64,000 nucleotides of DNA, from the NCBI GenBank assembly GCA_013426015.1, contig CP058998.1:124001-188000 (forward strand). Direction: 5' to 3'. Below, one piece after another: positions 23,650 through 32,697 of this stretch. The position numbers and the translations under genes were made by a program. The notes under the pieces were generated by a model. The model ran no database searches, was not told the origin of the DNA, and saw only the letters and a list, made by a program, of their open reading frames with translations. This DNA is from Candidatus Fermentimicrarchaeum limneticum. GTDB taxonomy: Archaea > Micrarchaeota > Micrarchaeia > Burarchaeales > Fermentimicrarchaeaceae. The first letter of the stretch is position 1; the number at the start of each line of letters is the position of its first letter.

Positions 23650-24702
23650 CTAAAGTGTTTTCAGCGTCCTCCTCTGCTTTACGTACATTCCGTAATCCAA
23701 ATATTCTTTATCCCCAATATACTGGATGACGTTCCTGTTCTTCCCCCTTCTTTCAAGAATTCTGTCAGTGACTGTTATGCAGAACGAATCGCTTCCTGCC
23801 CCGCTACCGAAGGACGTCACAAGTATCCTGTTGCCTGGCTTAGCAACGTCAAGCACAGACGCAAGCCCTATCAGCGATGCGGCGGAATAGGTGTTGCCTA
23901 TAAGAGGTGCCAGCAAGCCCTGCTTCACCTTCCCCACTTCTATCTTCAGCATCTTCGCTACCTGGATTGGGAACTTCCCGTTTGGCTGGTGGAATACCGC
24001 ATAATCGAAATCGCTGGGCTTCAAGCCTAGCTTCTCCATCAAGCCTTTTGACGCATTCACTGTATGCTTGAAATATGCGGGCTCCCCTGTGAACCTGCCG
24101 CCATGGCTGGGGAAATCCATGCCGGGTCTCCTCCAGAAGTCTGGAGTGTCTGTTGTATATGAATACGTCCCATCAATCTCAGCAACCACACCATCGTTGC
24201 CAATGATGAATGCCGCAGAACCGGCACCTGCGCTGTACTCCAGTGCGTCTCCGGGTCTGCCCTGCGATACGTCTGTACCGATTCCCAACCCGTATTCAAT
24301 CATCCCAGAAGTGCACATCCCCATGCAGCACTGTATTGCCGTTGTGCCGGCCTTGCAGGCGAACTGCATGTCTGCCGCTGTCAGATGGGGAGTTGCGCCA
24401 ACAGCTTCTGCAACTATTGTTGCGGTAGGTTTGACTGCGTATGGATGTGATTCTGAGCCTACAAAAATCGCGTTTATGCGCTTCGGGTTGATGTTGCAGT
24501 ACCTCACTGCATTACGGCTTGCCTCAACAGCCATTGTTGCCGCATCCTCGTCCATCCCCGGGACGCTCTTCTCCATTATCCCGAGCCCATCCTTAACGCC
24601 CCCTCCTTCGTCACCCCATATCCTGGCTATCTCCTCAGACTTAATCCTGTACCTCGGTATGTGAACCCCATATCCAACTATCCCAACCATATAATCACTC
24701 AT
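23650..24702 (-). CDS. Hydroxymethylglutaryl-CoA synthase
   Basis: A 350-residue archaeal HMG-CoA synthase. [21 protein letters not shown] opens the protein, the nucleophile is in [12 protein letters not shown], and [13 protein letters not shown] holds the catalytic histidine. It joins acetyl-CoA to acetoacetyl-CoA to make HMG-CoA, the precursor of archaeal isoprenoid lipids. The ATG overlaps the stop of the upstream regulator gene by four bases. Confidence 0.95.
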   Translation of the reverse strand: MSDYMVGIVGYGVHIPRYRIKSEEIARIWGDEGGGVKDGLGIMEKSVPGMDEDAATMAVEASRNAVRYCNINPKRINAIFVGSESHPYAVKPTATIVAEAVGATPHLTAADMQFACKAGTTAIQCCMGMCTSGMIEYGLGIGTDVSQGRPGDALEYSAGAGSAAFIIGNDGVVAEIDGTYSYTTDTPDFWRRPGMDFPSHGGRFTGEPAYFKHTVNASKGLMEKLGLKPSDFDYAVFHQPNGKFPIQVAKMLKIEVGKVKQGLLAPLIGNTYSAASLIGLASVLDVAKPGNRILVTSFGSGAGSDSFCITVTDRILERRGKNRNVIQYIGDKEYLDYGMYVKQRRTLKTL

Positions 24703-25379
24703 AGTTTTTTGAGCTTCTCAAGCAGGTCGTTTATGCTCAGTTTTGTTGTCACTATGGGAATCCTCTCCTTCTGTGCTATCTTCACAGCGATCTTGTCCAC
24801 GGTGTCAATCCTGTGCAGCACAACCACGCTTGGCTTCATCTGGCTCACCCTCACCACAACCATGGGCGACCTGCCAGTGCTGACTTTTGTGAATATGAAC
24901 GCCCTCTCAGGGCTCGCCCCGAAAAGCTTCGGGAATTCGCTGTACGGCATCTCCACAATCACCTTGATGCTGTCCAGCAGGGTGAATCCGTATAATTTCT
25001 TCTCAGGCATTATATCATCGTTGACAACCACCTTTCCCTCGATTATCTTTGTGAAGCTGTCCCCTGTTATGCTTGTCGCAAATTCATGGGTTTCGTAGAA
25101 CACCCCTCCCTCGGTATCCTCCCTGAATCGCTGGCCTATCTGCCCCCCTCTTGTCGAGTCGATTTCGATGAGGGCGTCAACAAATCTCTTTACCACCTTT
25201 ATTCCGGGCGACTCTCTCCTGTCCGCCTCATAATCGCTTATTGTCGAGGGCGATATCTCCAGATGCTTCCCAAGCTCTGCCTGTGTTATCTCGAATATCT
25301 CCCTCCACTTCTTCATGGTCTTGCCCGGCGTATCGGATAGGGATATCTCACCTGCTATCTTCACGGCGAACTTTTCCAT
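24699..25379 (-). CDS. Archaeal HTH (XRE-type) regulator, first gene of the HMG-CoA operon
   Basis: A 226-residue protein with an XRE-like helix-turn-helix at about residues 20-65 ([21 protein letters not shown]) and a large C-terminal ligand-like domain ([20 protein letters not shown], then a segment with [19 protein letters not shown]). It is translationally coupled to HMG-CoA synthase. Position suggests it controls isoprenoid precursor synthesis or senses a related metabolite; that is inference. Confidence 0.82.
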   Translation of the reverse strand: MEKFAVKIAGEISLSDTPGKTMKKWREIFEITQAELGKHLEISPSTISDYEADRRESPGIKVVKRFVDALIEIDSTRGGQIGQRFREDTEGGVFYETHEFATSITGDSFTKIIEGKVVVNDDIMPEKKLYGFTLLDSIKVIVEMPYSEFPKLFGASPERAFIFTKVSTGRSPMVVVRVSQMKPSVVVLHRIDTVDKIAVKIAQKERIPIVTTKLSINDLLEKLKKL

Positions 25380-25481
25380 ACCTACGCATTGTGAAAAATA
25401 AGCTATTTAAGCTTATCGAACATATGTTCGTTGGATAACGTTGAAAGCAGGTTTTTATAGAGAGTTTTACATAAAATATGC

Positions 25482-26564
25482 ATGCAGAAGGAACTCCATC
25501 CGAAGGGAATCCAGTCAGATAACGAATTGACGTGGGAACGGACGGCTTTCTCCAAAACTAGTGATGCAGTTAAATACATAGGTAATTTCGTATCCTCATA
25601 TAAGGAGAAACCTTCCACAGTTGTAGTCGAACTTACACTTAAACAACCCGAGAGCGAGCGTACCTTGACAACAGAAATCAGACTATCCGGCTACAAGGGA
25701 GTTTCAACGATAAAAACCTCGGAATTCATTGTCCATGTGGTCGATAAAGAGTACGAACGTGGCTTCACTACAGGGTTTGCAAAAGAAATGTGCATAGAGG
25801 CAAACCGCATACTCAAAAAGAAATGCAGCAGTTTTTTTGATGTGAGTCTGATCAACGAGCTTGTTGCATCCAAAGGCAATCTAAAGAAGATGAAAGACCA
25901 GAAATCTACTGGGCTGGTTGCAGTTTTCTCGGCTCTGGATGAAAAAAGAATTCGTCTTAAACCGAGTCAGACTCTGGAACTGAGGATGGATGGCGACTCT
26001 CTGAAAGCATCCGGAGAGACATACTCCGCCCAGCTTGAGGCAATAGCGCTGTTGAACAAACTTGAGGGAGAAGGGTTGAAACCAAAGAAAGCAGTCTACG
26101 AAGTTCTTAGGACCATAAACACTAATGGATTCTTGAAAGCATGCGCCGAGTACGGCTTTGGCAAGGTCGAGCATTCAATCGCCTCTTCCGTGCTCATGCA
26201 GGAGCATACGTTCAAGGGCGCATTATCCGAATTTGTCCATAAATGGGAAAAAACTGAAGACCCTCAAAGGCTTTCTGGGCAATTAAAACTGGAACTTGAT
26301 AGGATGGGTGCTGGCATCTGTCAACTGGCTATACAAAGAACAATATTCAAATACGATAGAAGCATATCAGAAAGCGAGGAAAGAATACAATCTGATGAAA
26401 AGTATGTTAAAACAATAACCAACGAACTCATGAGGCAGGATTACCAGCGCAGAATAAACGAACAGAAAGCGGAGTACTCCCGGGAGAGGGTAATGCGCAG
26501 CAATTTTGAAAAAACATTAAAGTTGATAGAGCAGATGATTGGCAATGAACCTAATAAATCTTGA
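25482..26564 (+). CDS. Unknown 360-residue soluble protein
   Basis: I do not recognise this protein. It has no signal peptide, membrane span or clear catalytic motif. Residues about 30-200 are mixed alpha/beta (STVVVELTLKQPESERTL, FIVHVVDKEYERGF) and two similar short strands occur around residue 170. The C-terminal 80 residues (RSISESEERIQSDEKYV onward) look like a charged coiled coil. It overlaps the Sua5 gene by 20 bases. It is divergent from the HTH regulator, with a 102-bp gap. Confidence 0.55.
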   Translation: MQKELHPKGIQSDNELTWERTAFSKTSDAVKYIGNFVSSYKEKPSTVVVELTLKQPESERTLTTEIRLSGYKGVSTIKTSEFIVHVVDKEYERGFTTGFAKEMCIEANRILKKKCSSFFDVSLINELVASKGNLKKMKDQKSTGLVAVFSALDEKRIRLKPSQTLELRMDGDSLKASGETYSAQLEAIALLNKLEGEGLKPKKAVYEVLRTINTNGFLKACAEYGFGKVEHSIASSVLMQEHTFKGALSEFVHKWEKTEDPQRLSGQLKLELDRMGAGICQLAIQRTIFKYDRSISESEERIQSDEKYVKTITNELMRQDYQRRINEQKAEYSRERVMRSNFEKTLKLIEQMIGNEPNKS

Positions 26565-27171
26565 CACGTGGAACAGCTACAGCAGGGCGTTTGAGGAAGC
26601 CGCCAAGGCAGTCCTAGCAGGAGAGATTGTGGTATACCCTACCGACACGATATACAAGATTGGCGCAAAAGCAACTGACAAGGATGCGGTAAGCAAACTC
26701 AGGAGGATTAGGGAAGAAGACAGCCCCCTCCCAATAGTAGTTTCAGACCTCAACATGATGAGAAAATACTGCAGAACTGACGCTGTTCCATTCGTGCTTC
26801 TTCAGCAGCTCTTCCCAGGTCCGGTTACCGGCATATTCCCCAAAATTTACGATTTTCCCGAGGGAATAACAGCGGATGAGAACGTAAGAATCCGCATACC
26901 AGAGCACAATTTCATCGTGTCGCTTGTAAGGAAGTTTGATTTCCCAGTAACGTCCGCACGGGCAAATCTCCCAGTTGGCAGGTCTCCGAAAACTGTTGAG
27001 GAGATTCCTACGGAACTTAAGAAGATTGCAAAGGTTGTTGTCGACGGCGGAAGATGTCGTTATGGCGTGGATTCAACAGTAATCGATTTCACGACCAAGC
27101 CGGCAGAGATAGTCAGGGAAGGTGCAGCCTCCAAAAGCATAGCCGACATTATAAAAAACTGTCCTGAATAA
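26545..27171 (+). CDS. sua5: Threonylcarbamoyl-AMP synthase (Sua5/YrdC)
   Basis: A 208-residue YrdC domain without the extra Sua5 C-terminal domain. VVYPTDTIYKIGAKAT, LRRIREEDSPLPIVV (the KR-rich substrate loop), LLQQLFPGPVTGIFP and TSARANLPVG are family segments. It makes threonylcarbamoyl-AMP from threonine, bicarbonate and ATP, the substrate used by KEOPS for tRNA t6A37. The ATG at 26545 is preferred to the TTG at 26539. The KEOPS genes pcc1, bud32 and kae1 lie elsewhere in the window. Confidence 0.9.
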   Translation: MNLINLDTWNSYSRAFEEAAKAVLAGEIVVYPTDTIYKIGAKATDKDAVSKLRRIREEDSPLPIVVSDLNMMRKYCRTDAVPFVLLQQLFPGPVTGIFPKIYDFPEGITADENVRIRIPEHNFIVSLVRKFDFPVTSARANLPVGRSPKTVEEIPTELKKIAKVVVDGGRCRYGVDSTVIDFTTKPAEIVREGAASKSIADIIKNCPE

Positions 27172-27271
27172 CTATAGTTATTAAATTGTCTTTATAACAG
27201 AATCTCTAGAGCTGGGCGCATAACCAGCCACTACGCCGTTCACTAATCAAAGACTGAAAAAGGGGAGCCAT

Positions 27272-28003
27272 ATGGCAAAGCGGAAGACTGGTGGGCACCA
27301 CCAGACAGTAAGGATAGTCCTCGTTGAGCCCGAATACGAGATAAACATAGGGCATGTTGCCCGTGCGATGGCGAACTTCGGGTTTGATGAGCTCTGCATA
27401 GTCAACCCGAAGGTTGAGATAGGCTTCAATGCAAGGATGTTCGCAAAGCATGCTTCCCACATCCTGAAGAAAGCGAGGATAGTCGGAAGCATTAATGACG
27501 CTGTGAGGGGCTGCAATTTCGTGGTTGGGACGACGGGCATAGTGGGGAGGAGCAGGAACGTGATACGCAATCCAGTCACCCCCTCAAAATTCGCAAGGGA
27601 GATGAAAAAACTGGAGGGGAAGTTCGCCCTGCTCTTCGGAAGGGAGGGTACAGGCCTGAGCAAAGAGGAGATCAAGAAGTGCGATTTCCTCATCACAATC
27701 CCAGCAGACAAGAAATACCCCATCCTGAACCTGTCACATGCGCTTGCAGTAGTGCTTTACGAGATATCCTCCAGCAAAAACAAGGACATGATAATCAGGG
27801 CAAGCGGTGAGGAGAAGGAGATGCTCATCCGCTGCTTCAACAGCATCGTCGACCACTTCGCCAGCAGGCTGAGGAGCCCTGATAAGATAAAACAGTCCTT
27901 CAGAAGGGTTATCGGGCGATCCATGATATCGGATGTTGAAGCTGCAGCTATTCTATGTGCTTTTCAAAGAGTAAGAAAGAAATTGAAAATAAAAAAGATA
28001 TGA
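27272..28003 (+). CDS. SPOUT RNA 2'-O-methyltransferase (TrmJ-like)
   Basis: A 243-residue SPOUT enzyme. VRIVLVEPEYEINIGHVARA is the N-terminal motif 1, LLFGREGTGLSKEEIKKC and ILNLSHALAVVLYEI form the knotted SAM site. The TrmJ group methylates the ribose at position 32 of tRNA. A short basic N-terminal tail (MAKRKTGGHH) precedes the domain. Its GGGGAG ribosome-binding site follows a 100-bp gap that contains CTTTATAAC, a TATA candidate. Confidence 0.85.
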   Translation: MAKRKTGGHHQTVRIVLVEPEYEINIGHVARAMANFGFDELCIVNPKVEIGFNARMFAKHASHILKKARIVGSINDAVRGCNFVVGTTGIVGRSRNVIRNPVTPSKFAREMKKLEGKFALLFGREGTGLSKEEIKKCDFLITIPADKKYPILNLSHALAVVLYEISSSKNKDMIIRASGEEKEMLIRCFNSIVDHFASRLRSPDKIKQSFRRVIGRSMISDVEAAAILCAFQRVRKKLKIKKI

Positions 28004-28005
28004 TC

Positions 28006-28374
28006 CTAGACCTTCTTCCTCGACTTTACAATCTTCACTTTTGTCGGAGTAAGGAGAATCTTGTCATTGTCTATCCTCGCGATATCCCCGTCAATTTTCA
28101 TACTGAAGTTCTTCAGGTTCGATACTATGGTTTTCAGCTTCGCGGTGTTCCTAGACATCGGGGACACGTTGAGCAGTATTATGTTCCTCTGCCTCAGCTC
28201 GTTCTCTATTACCTTCACATCCTCCTCGCTCTCAAGGGCGACTGGCTTCACGTAGGAATCTGCAGCCTCGTGTAGCACGTCCACGTTCTCAAGCTCATCG
28301 GTGCCTATGTATTCATCAATGTCCATATCCTTGCTTACACCCAGCGCCTTTGACAACCTTTGAAGAATCCCCAT
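28006..28374 (-). CDS. sepF: Cell division protein SepF
   Basis: A 122-residue archaeal SepF. The first residues (MGILQRLSKALGVSK) form an amphipathic membrane-binding helix. The globular domain has VKPVALESEEDVKVIENEL, IILLNVSPMS and the final KILLTPTKVKIV strand. SepF anchors FtsZ filaments to the membrane in archaea that divide with FtsZ and lack FtsA. The upstream gap shared with orc1/cdc6 contains GTATTTAAACC on the minus strand, a likely TATA box. Confidence 0.88.
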   Translation of the reverse strand: MGILQRLSKALGVSKDMDIDEYIGTDELENVDVLHEAADSYVKPVALESEEDVKVIENELRQRNIILLNVSPMSRNTAKLKTIVSNLKNFSMKIDGDIARIDNDKILLTPTKVKIVKSRKKV

Positions 28375-28536
28375 TTTTTCACCCCTTTTGAATACAACAG
28401 TTTACTTTTGAAGAGGTGGTTTAAATACTTTTCTTCTCCCGCACCACACCTACACCACCCGACGGTTCGAAAACCTTAATAATCTTTTCACATAAAACTA
28501 GTATTCCTTCGTGGTGAACTTACTGTCGGTGGTTAT

Positions 28537-29727
28537 TTGTTAAGCTCCTTCCAGGATATACTCTCGCGGAGCAGCATCTTCCGAGACAGGAATGTGCTCT
28601 CGCTGCACTATATACCTTCCACGCTGCCGCACAGGGAGAAGGAGATAAACAACATAATGTCTGCGATCTCGCCTGCACTGAAGGGGGAGAAACCGCGAAG
28701 TATCTTTATATACGGCAAGACCGGCACAGGCAAAACTTCCTCTGTAAAATACGTGATGGAAAGATTCGAGGAGATGAAGAGTGAAAGGGCAAGGATGTGC
28801 TACGTGAACTGCAGGATGTACAACACGCGCTACAGGGTTTTCCACAAGCTCATGAAGGACAGCATCCCGGAGTATGCCAAGACTGGCTACGGGCTTTCCT
28901 TCTTCTATGAGAAGCTGATTGATTTGCTGGATTCGGGGGGGACTAACCTCATAATCGTATTGGATGAGGTTGATATGGTCAAGGACCTGGATGACTTGAT
29001 ATACACCCTGACAAGAGCGAATGACGATCTTAAGAAAGGAGGCAGCTCCATAATCGGGATATCCAACAGGCTTTCATTCAAGGACAATCTCGACCCAAGG
29101 AGCAAGAGCACTCTATACGAGACGGAAATGGTCTTCCCGCCGTATACATCCAACCAGCTGAAATCAATTCTTGACCAAAGAGTGAAGCTGGGATTCTCCG
29201 AAGCTGCGGTTGACGAATCCGCAATAAATCTCGCGGCAGCCATAGCCGCACAGGATAACGGAGATGCGCGTTATGCGCTCAAGCTAATCCTCAGAGCAGG
29301 TGAAATAGTCGACGAGGAGGGAGCGGGGGTTGTTTCCGAGAAGCACGTCAACGCAGCCAGGAGGTCAGTTGACGAGGACGTGTCAATAGAGGCAATAAGC
29401 ACCCTCCCCCAGCACCAGCAGATAGTCCTCTATTCAATAGCAACCCTCTCGATGGACGGGGGACGGTATTCAAAGCTCACCGGCAATACGGACAACTACC
29501 TCCTATCCGGAGAGGTTTACGAGAACTACCTAAAGAACGCAAGGAATCTAAGGAAGGAGCCGCGAAGCTCCCGCTGGTACAGGGAATACCTTAATGAGTT
29601 GGAGATGCTTGGGCTCATAAACACGGTAGAATCCGGAAAGGGCATGAGGGGTCACACCCGACTGATAAAAATCGCCTACTCTCCAACAAAAGTCAGAAGC
29701 ATAATAGAGCGAATCATGCTGGAGTAA
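28537..29727 (+). CDS. cdc6: Orc1/Cdc6 replication initiator
   Basis: A 396-residue AAA+ ATPase that marks replication origins and loads MCM. Walker A is IYGKTGTGKTSSVKY, Walker B is LIIVLDEVDMVKD, sensor region IIGISNRLSFKD. The C-terminal winged helix is at about 300-390 (YSIATLSMDGGRYSK). The start is TTG at 28537; no ATG exists near it. In many archaea an origin lies beside this gene, but the 162-bp upstream gap shows no clear set of origin boxes. Confidence 0.92.
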   Translation: MLSSFQDILSRSSIFRDRNVLSLHYIPSTLPHREKEINNIMSAISPALKGEKPRSIFIYGKTGTGKTSSVKYVMERFEEMKSERARMCYVNCRMYNTRYRVFHKLMKDSIPEYAKTGYGLSFFYEKLIDLLDSGGTNLIIVLDEVDMVKDLDDLIYTLTRANDDLKKGGSSIIGISNRLSFKDNLDPRSKSTLYETEMVFPPYTSNQLKSILDQRVKLGFSEAAVDESAINLAAAIAAQDNGDARYALKLILRAGEIVDEEGAGVVSEKHVNAARRSVDEDVSIEAISTLPQHQQIVLYSIATLSMDGGRYSKLTGNTDNYLLSGEVYENYLKNARNLRKEPRSSRWYREYLNELEMLGLINTVESGKGMRGHTRLIKIAYSPTKVRSIIERIMLE

Positions 29728-30306
29728 CTACCACCCAAGAAGCTCTCTCCTGCTGCTTAGTATCGAAATGAAAAGTATGAAAGAACCGAAGACCATTATT
29801 ATGAAGAACGCACCAGCCTCGCTTTGGGGGCTGTTGAGTATCGCTTCTAATCCACCAGGAGCTTTCAGGGTTATAAAAACTTCAACTACAAAGGCCACTA
29901 CGCTTATCGCTATCCCGTACCTGTAAGTCCATTTCCTTGTTGACGCAAGCCCCACGCTCAGCACTAGGAACGCAATTCCTATTAGCAGCCAGAGGATGGG
30001 GTATACAAGCGCACCGCTGACAGGCTCATAAGTACCTGTCGAGTTTTTGTATATATACTCCAGAATCGGGACGGATTTATCAAAGCTCACAATTGCCATA
30101 AGCAGAGATACGAGGCTGCTGATTCCAACCTTCAGTGTTAAAGATTTTTTTACGTTCTCCCTGCTCTCCTTGACTATCTCCTTCAGGCATTCATAACAGT
30201 AAGCCCTGTCGCCTATCAGCTCAACGCATACCGGGCAGAAATACTTCCGGCACCTAGAGCACCTGTACACCCCTTCCTTTCCGGGATGGTTTACGCACTC
30301 CGACAT
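29728..30306 (-). CDS. Membrane protein with B-box-like zinc finger
   Basis: A 192-residue protein. The N-terminus holds a Cys/His zinc finger (CVNHPGKEGVYRCSRC, then FCPVC and YCYEC) of the B-box-like kind. Four hydrophobic spans follow (for example SSLVSLLMAIVSF and LVYPILWLLIGIAFLVLSVG). Function unknown. I chose the ATG at 30306, which has GGTGA eight bases upstream, over the GTG at 30318. It converges with orc1/cdc6, the stops meeting with no gap. Confidence 0.65.
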   Translation of the reverse strand: MSECVNHPGKEGVYRCSRCRKYFCPVCVELIGDRAYCYECLKEIVKESRENVKKSLTLKVGISSLVSLLMAIVSFDKSVPILEYIYKNSTGTYEPVSGALVYPILWLLIGIAFLVLSVGLASTRKWTYRYGIAISVVAFVVEVFITLKAPGGLEAILNSPQSEAGAFFIIMVFGSFILFISILSSRRELLGW

Positions 30307-30314
30307 AGAGTCAA

Positions 30315-30524
30315 TCACCTGTTATATTTTGCCATCGCTCTTCTCTTCTTTTTCTCATATATCCCAAGGCTCTTTCCGCAGCTTGGGCAGTAGTAGGACT
30401 TCCTCCTCTCAATTAACTTCACGTCATCAGCAGTTTTCAAATCAGTGCTGAAAATTATGGATCTCTCGTACGTGACTGCTTTGCCTCGCGGCAGCCTTCT
30501 TCCGCAAGCCACGCATATCACCAT
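30315..30524 (-). CDS. Small zinc-ribbon protein, possibly eS26-like
   Basis: About 69 residues with two Cys pairs, ICVACGRRLPRGKAV near the start and SYYCPSCGKSLGIYEKKKRR near the end. The spacing and the PRGKAV and YCPSCGKSLGI segments recall archaeal eS26-type ribosomal proteins, but similarity is short. The ATG at 30524 has an excellent GGGAGG site five bases upstream; ATG 30542 or a start at 30578 would add residues from the overlap with the upstream phosphoesterase gene. Confidence 0.5.
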   Translation of the reverse strand: MVICVACGRRLPRGKAVTYERSIIFSTDLKTADDVKLIERRKSYYCPSCGKSLGIYEKKKRRAMAKYNR

Positions 30525-30546
30525 GTGGTCCCTCCCTCTCATCAAC

Positions 30547-31296
30547 TCACCTCTGTTTGATATCCTTGAGCCTACCAAGGTTTATTCCATTAAGCAGAAA
30601 TGTTTCTGCATCATCCAATTTAAACATTTCATTTCTGAAGAAGGGCCCGAGCAGTTCCCTCCCCTTGACACTGTTGAAAACCATCCCGCCGACAAGCTCG
30701 CTGAATGCCGGCATAACAACTATTCTCATCCCCTTATTAAAACTCTTATATCTCCTTCTAACCTTCCTAGCGTCAATCTCCCCGACAATCCAGACCTTCT
30801 CAATGCTCCTGTAGCCAAGCCTGTCCCTGAACTCAATGCACGGATGGTTGTGCGCCAGAACGAGCCAGTCCGCCCCCATCATCCTCTCCGATGGCCATGC
30901 ATGCCCATGGCTGAAAGACACGTTTCCGACAGTCATTCCGGCTGCGCCGTGCACCTCAATTCCCCCCGCAAGCTCCCTTATCCCGCCGTCGTGGTTTCCC
31001 ACCACTACGGAGAGGTGGACTCTGTCGTCTAATTCCTTCAGGAATTTACTAAGTCTCTCCCTGTCAGGGAAAGGCATGTTTGGTATGTCGTGCTTCACAT
31101 CGCCGAGTAGGGCAAGCCCTTCGCAGCCGCTTTCATAAATCAATCTGAGCAGCCTTTCCCTGGCCCTGCTAAAAAAATCCAACTCCACAGCTCCGCCGAA
31201 TATGCTCCTCTCCACCCCAAGATGCAGGTCTGCGACAACCAGCATATCTCCGTAGGTAAGAGCCGGCTCGTTGCAGATGAATTTTAAACCCTCCAC
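30547..31296 (-). CDS. ICC-like metallophosphoesterase
   Basis: A 249-residue calcineurin-fold protein with all metal motifs: VADLHLG (D and H), LALLGDVKHD, VVGNHDGG, SHGHAWP and LAHNHP. It belongs to the archaeal branch often found near DNA helicase Lhr, though no such gene is here. Substrate unknown. Distinct from the Mre11-like protein at 6-7.2 kb, which has a divergent third motif. Confidence 0.85.
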   Translation of the reverse strand: MEGLKFICNEPALTYGDMLVVADLHLGVERSIFGGAVELDFFSRARERLLRLIYESGCEGLALLGDVKHDIPNMPFPDRERLSKFLKELDDRVHLSVVVGNHDGGIRELAGGIEVHGAAGMTVGNVSFSHGHAWPSERMMGADWLVLAHNHPCIEFRDRLGYRSIEKVWIVGEIDARKVRRRYKSFNKGMRIVVMPAFSELVGGMVFNSVKGRELLGPFFRNEMFKLDDAETFLLNGINLGRLKDIKQR

Positions 31297-31345
31297 GCTA
31301 ATACTATAACGAAACGAAAATAAATCAATAGTGGTCTAGTAAACT

Positions 31346-31367
31346 GCCACTCAATAAATTGGGTGGC
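31346..31367. repeat. Hairpin at right end of tnpB element
   Basis: GCCACTCAAT pairs with ATTGGGTGGC through ten base pairs (one G-T) around an AA loop. It overlaps the tnpB stop codon (31351-31353). In IS200/IS605 elements a right-end hairpin is recognised by TnpA and its transcript forms part of the TnpB guide RNA scaffold. A terminator role is also possible. Confidence 0.6.
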
Positions 31368-32604
31368 TTTCCATAGGTTGATTTGTATGTTGCACAGCAA
31401 CGTTGGACAAACCAACTGCATCTGGACGCAGAAGCCCGTTTACAGGGACTCGCCTGTTGGAAATCTGGGCAAAATCAGGAATAGTGAGTTCGTGATTCTC
31501 CCGCTCCAACAGAGATTTTATAGCAATAGCAAGGGATGCCTTTCTATCGCTATTCACAACCTTACCGCATACCTTACATTTATACAAGGCATAGTTTCCA
31601 GAGTAGTGCCCGTTATTCACTGCACCGCAGGCAGAACACCACTTGGAGGTATGGTAAGCATTAACTTCTCTGAGAGGGATACCAAACATTTCAGCATTAG
31701 AGCAAAGGAATTCCTTGAACTTGCCGTACGGAATTCTATTGATTTTTCTATTGGCTTCTTTTCTAAATCTTCCTCTTCTGCCTCTGGTATTCTTGAGTTT
31801 CTCAATGGATATGTATGCATCATATCTCTTGGCAAGATTGACAATCTCCTTGGCAACCTGACCGCTTCTTGTCTTGACAAAATTGAATTGTTTATGCTTA
31901 AGGTTTCTAAGGCTCTTCTTTGCCCTTCCAGAACCATTATCAGCAAGGCTTCGGAGTTTGGCTTTTCTTTCAAGATATTTTCTCTGCCGTTCAGCAACAT
32001 CCCTTCCAAAGTAGAGTTGTTTAACAATTTTGGAAGTCTTGATGTCAAAGATAGAAACAGCGGCAAGAGTGGAACTGCCAACATCAACACCAATAACATA
32101 TCGCTTGGAATCCACAGTGGGTTCTTCAAATTCCTTTTCAAGAACAACGGAGATTCTGCCGTCTTTCAGAAGGGAGACATTATCAAACAACCAGCCGTCA
32201 TCAAGGAAGGATTTGAACCGTTGGAATTGCCTGTCCAAAGCAACAGGGATGAGCAGTTTCTTCTTGGGGGAGTAAGTAATGCTGAAGACGGGATTATTCC
32301 TCTTGGAAGCAGTGAACTTGAACCATCTCTTGTTCAATCTAATGGAGCAGTTCTTAAACCCATTCCTGAGTTTTTTTCTGCTCTTCCAAACATCTTTTCT
32401 GGCTTCCTGAACAATATCACTTGGGAGAAAAGAGGTCTTGCGTATGCCTGAATATGTTTTGTGGTGCAACTCAGTAGAGGATTTTGCAGGCAGATGTCCA
32501 GCAGTTGCATTCAACACCCGCAGGTATTCCGAAATAACAGTATCCAGAGTTTTGGATTTCTTCCTTGTCAACTCACGGCAGTTCAATACGATGCACTTTC
32601 TCAC
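31351..32604 (-). CDS. tnpB: TnpB RNA-guided nuclease of an IS200/IS605-type element
   Basis: A 417-residue TnpB with an intact split RuvC active site: D174 in IGVDVGSS, E268 in ISIEKLKN and D353 in NSDRKAS. The zinc finger cysteines are C323, C326, C343 and C346. The start is GTG (32604). No tnpA is present, so the copy cannot move without a transposase supplied in trans. Hairpins lie at both ends (31346-31367 and 32659-32678). TnpB cuts DNA specified by a guide RNA transcribed from the element's right end, which helps retain the element. Confidence 0.92.
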   Translation of the reverse strand: MRKCIVLNCRELTRKKSKTLDTVISEYLRVLNATAGHLPAKSSTELHHKTYSGIRKTSFLPSDIVQEARKDVWKSRKKLRNGFKNCSIRLNKRWFKFTASKRNNPVFSITYSPKKKLLIPVALDRQFQRFKSFLDDGWLFDNVSLLKDGRISVVLEKEFEEPTVDSKRYVIGVDVGSSTLAAVSIFDIKTSKIVKQLYFGRDVAERQRKYLERKAKLRSLADNGSGRAKKSLRNLKHKQFNFVKTRSGQVAKEIVNLAKRYDAYISIEKLKNTRGRRGRFRKEANRKINRIPYGKFKEFLCSNAEMFGIPLREVNAYHTSKWCSACGAVNNGHYSGNYALYKCKVCGKVVNSDRKASLAIAIKSLLERENHELTIPDFAQISNRRVPVNGLLRPDAVGLSNVAVQHTNQPMESHPIY

Positions 32605-32658
32605 GAACTCACTAATATTGTTATGTTTGCAGGGATTTAAAAGGATTTCACAATTCCT

Positions 32659-32678
32659 CCCCTGTTTGAAAGCAGGGG
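32659..32678. repeat. Hairpin at left end of tnpB element
   Basis: CCCCTG (32659-32664) and CAGGGG (32673-32678) form a perfect stem with an 8-nt loop, followed on the element's strand by aggaattg. This form is common at left ends of archaeal IS200/IS605 elements. It lies only 19 bases before the next gene's ATG. Confidence 0.65.
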
Positions 32679-32697
32679 TCTCCTTGCGAGGGATATT

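Noticed and set aside
27172-27271. Possible tRNA remnant around GCTGG/CCAGC before the SPOUT gene.
   Set aside because: It is a single 5-bp hairpin with no other tRNA arms.
28375-28536. Possible replication origin in the gap before cdc6.
   Set aside because: The gap is AT-rich and has promoter-like boxes, but I could not find repeated origin boxes or a clear unwinding element.
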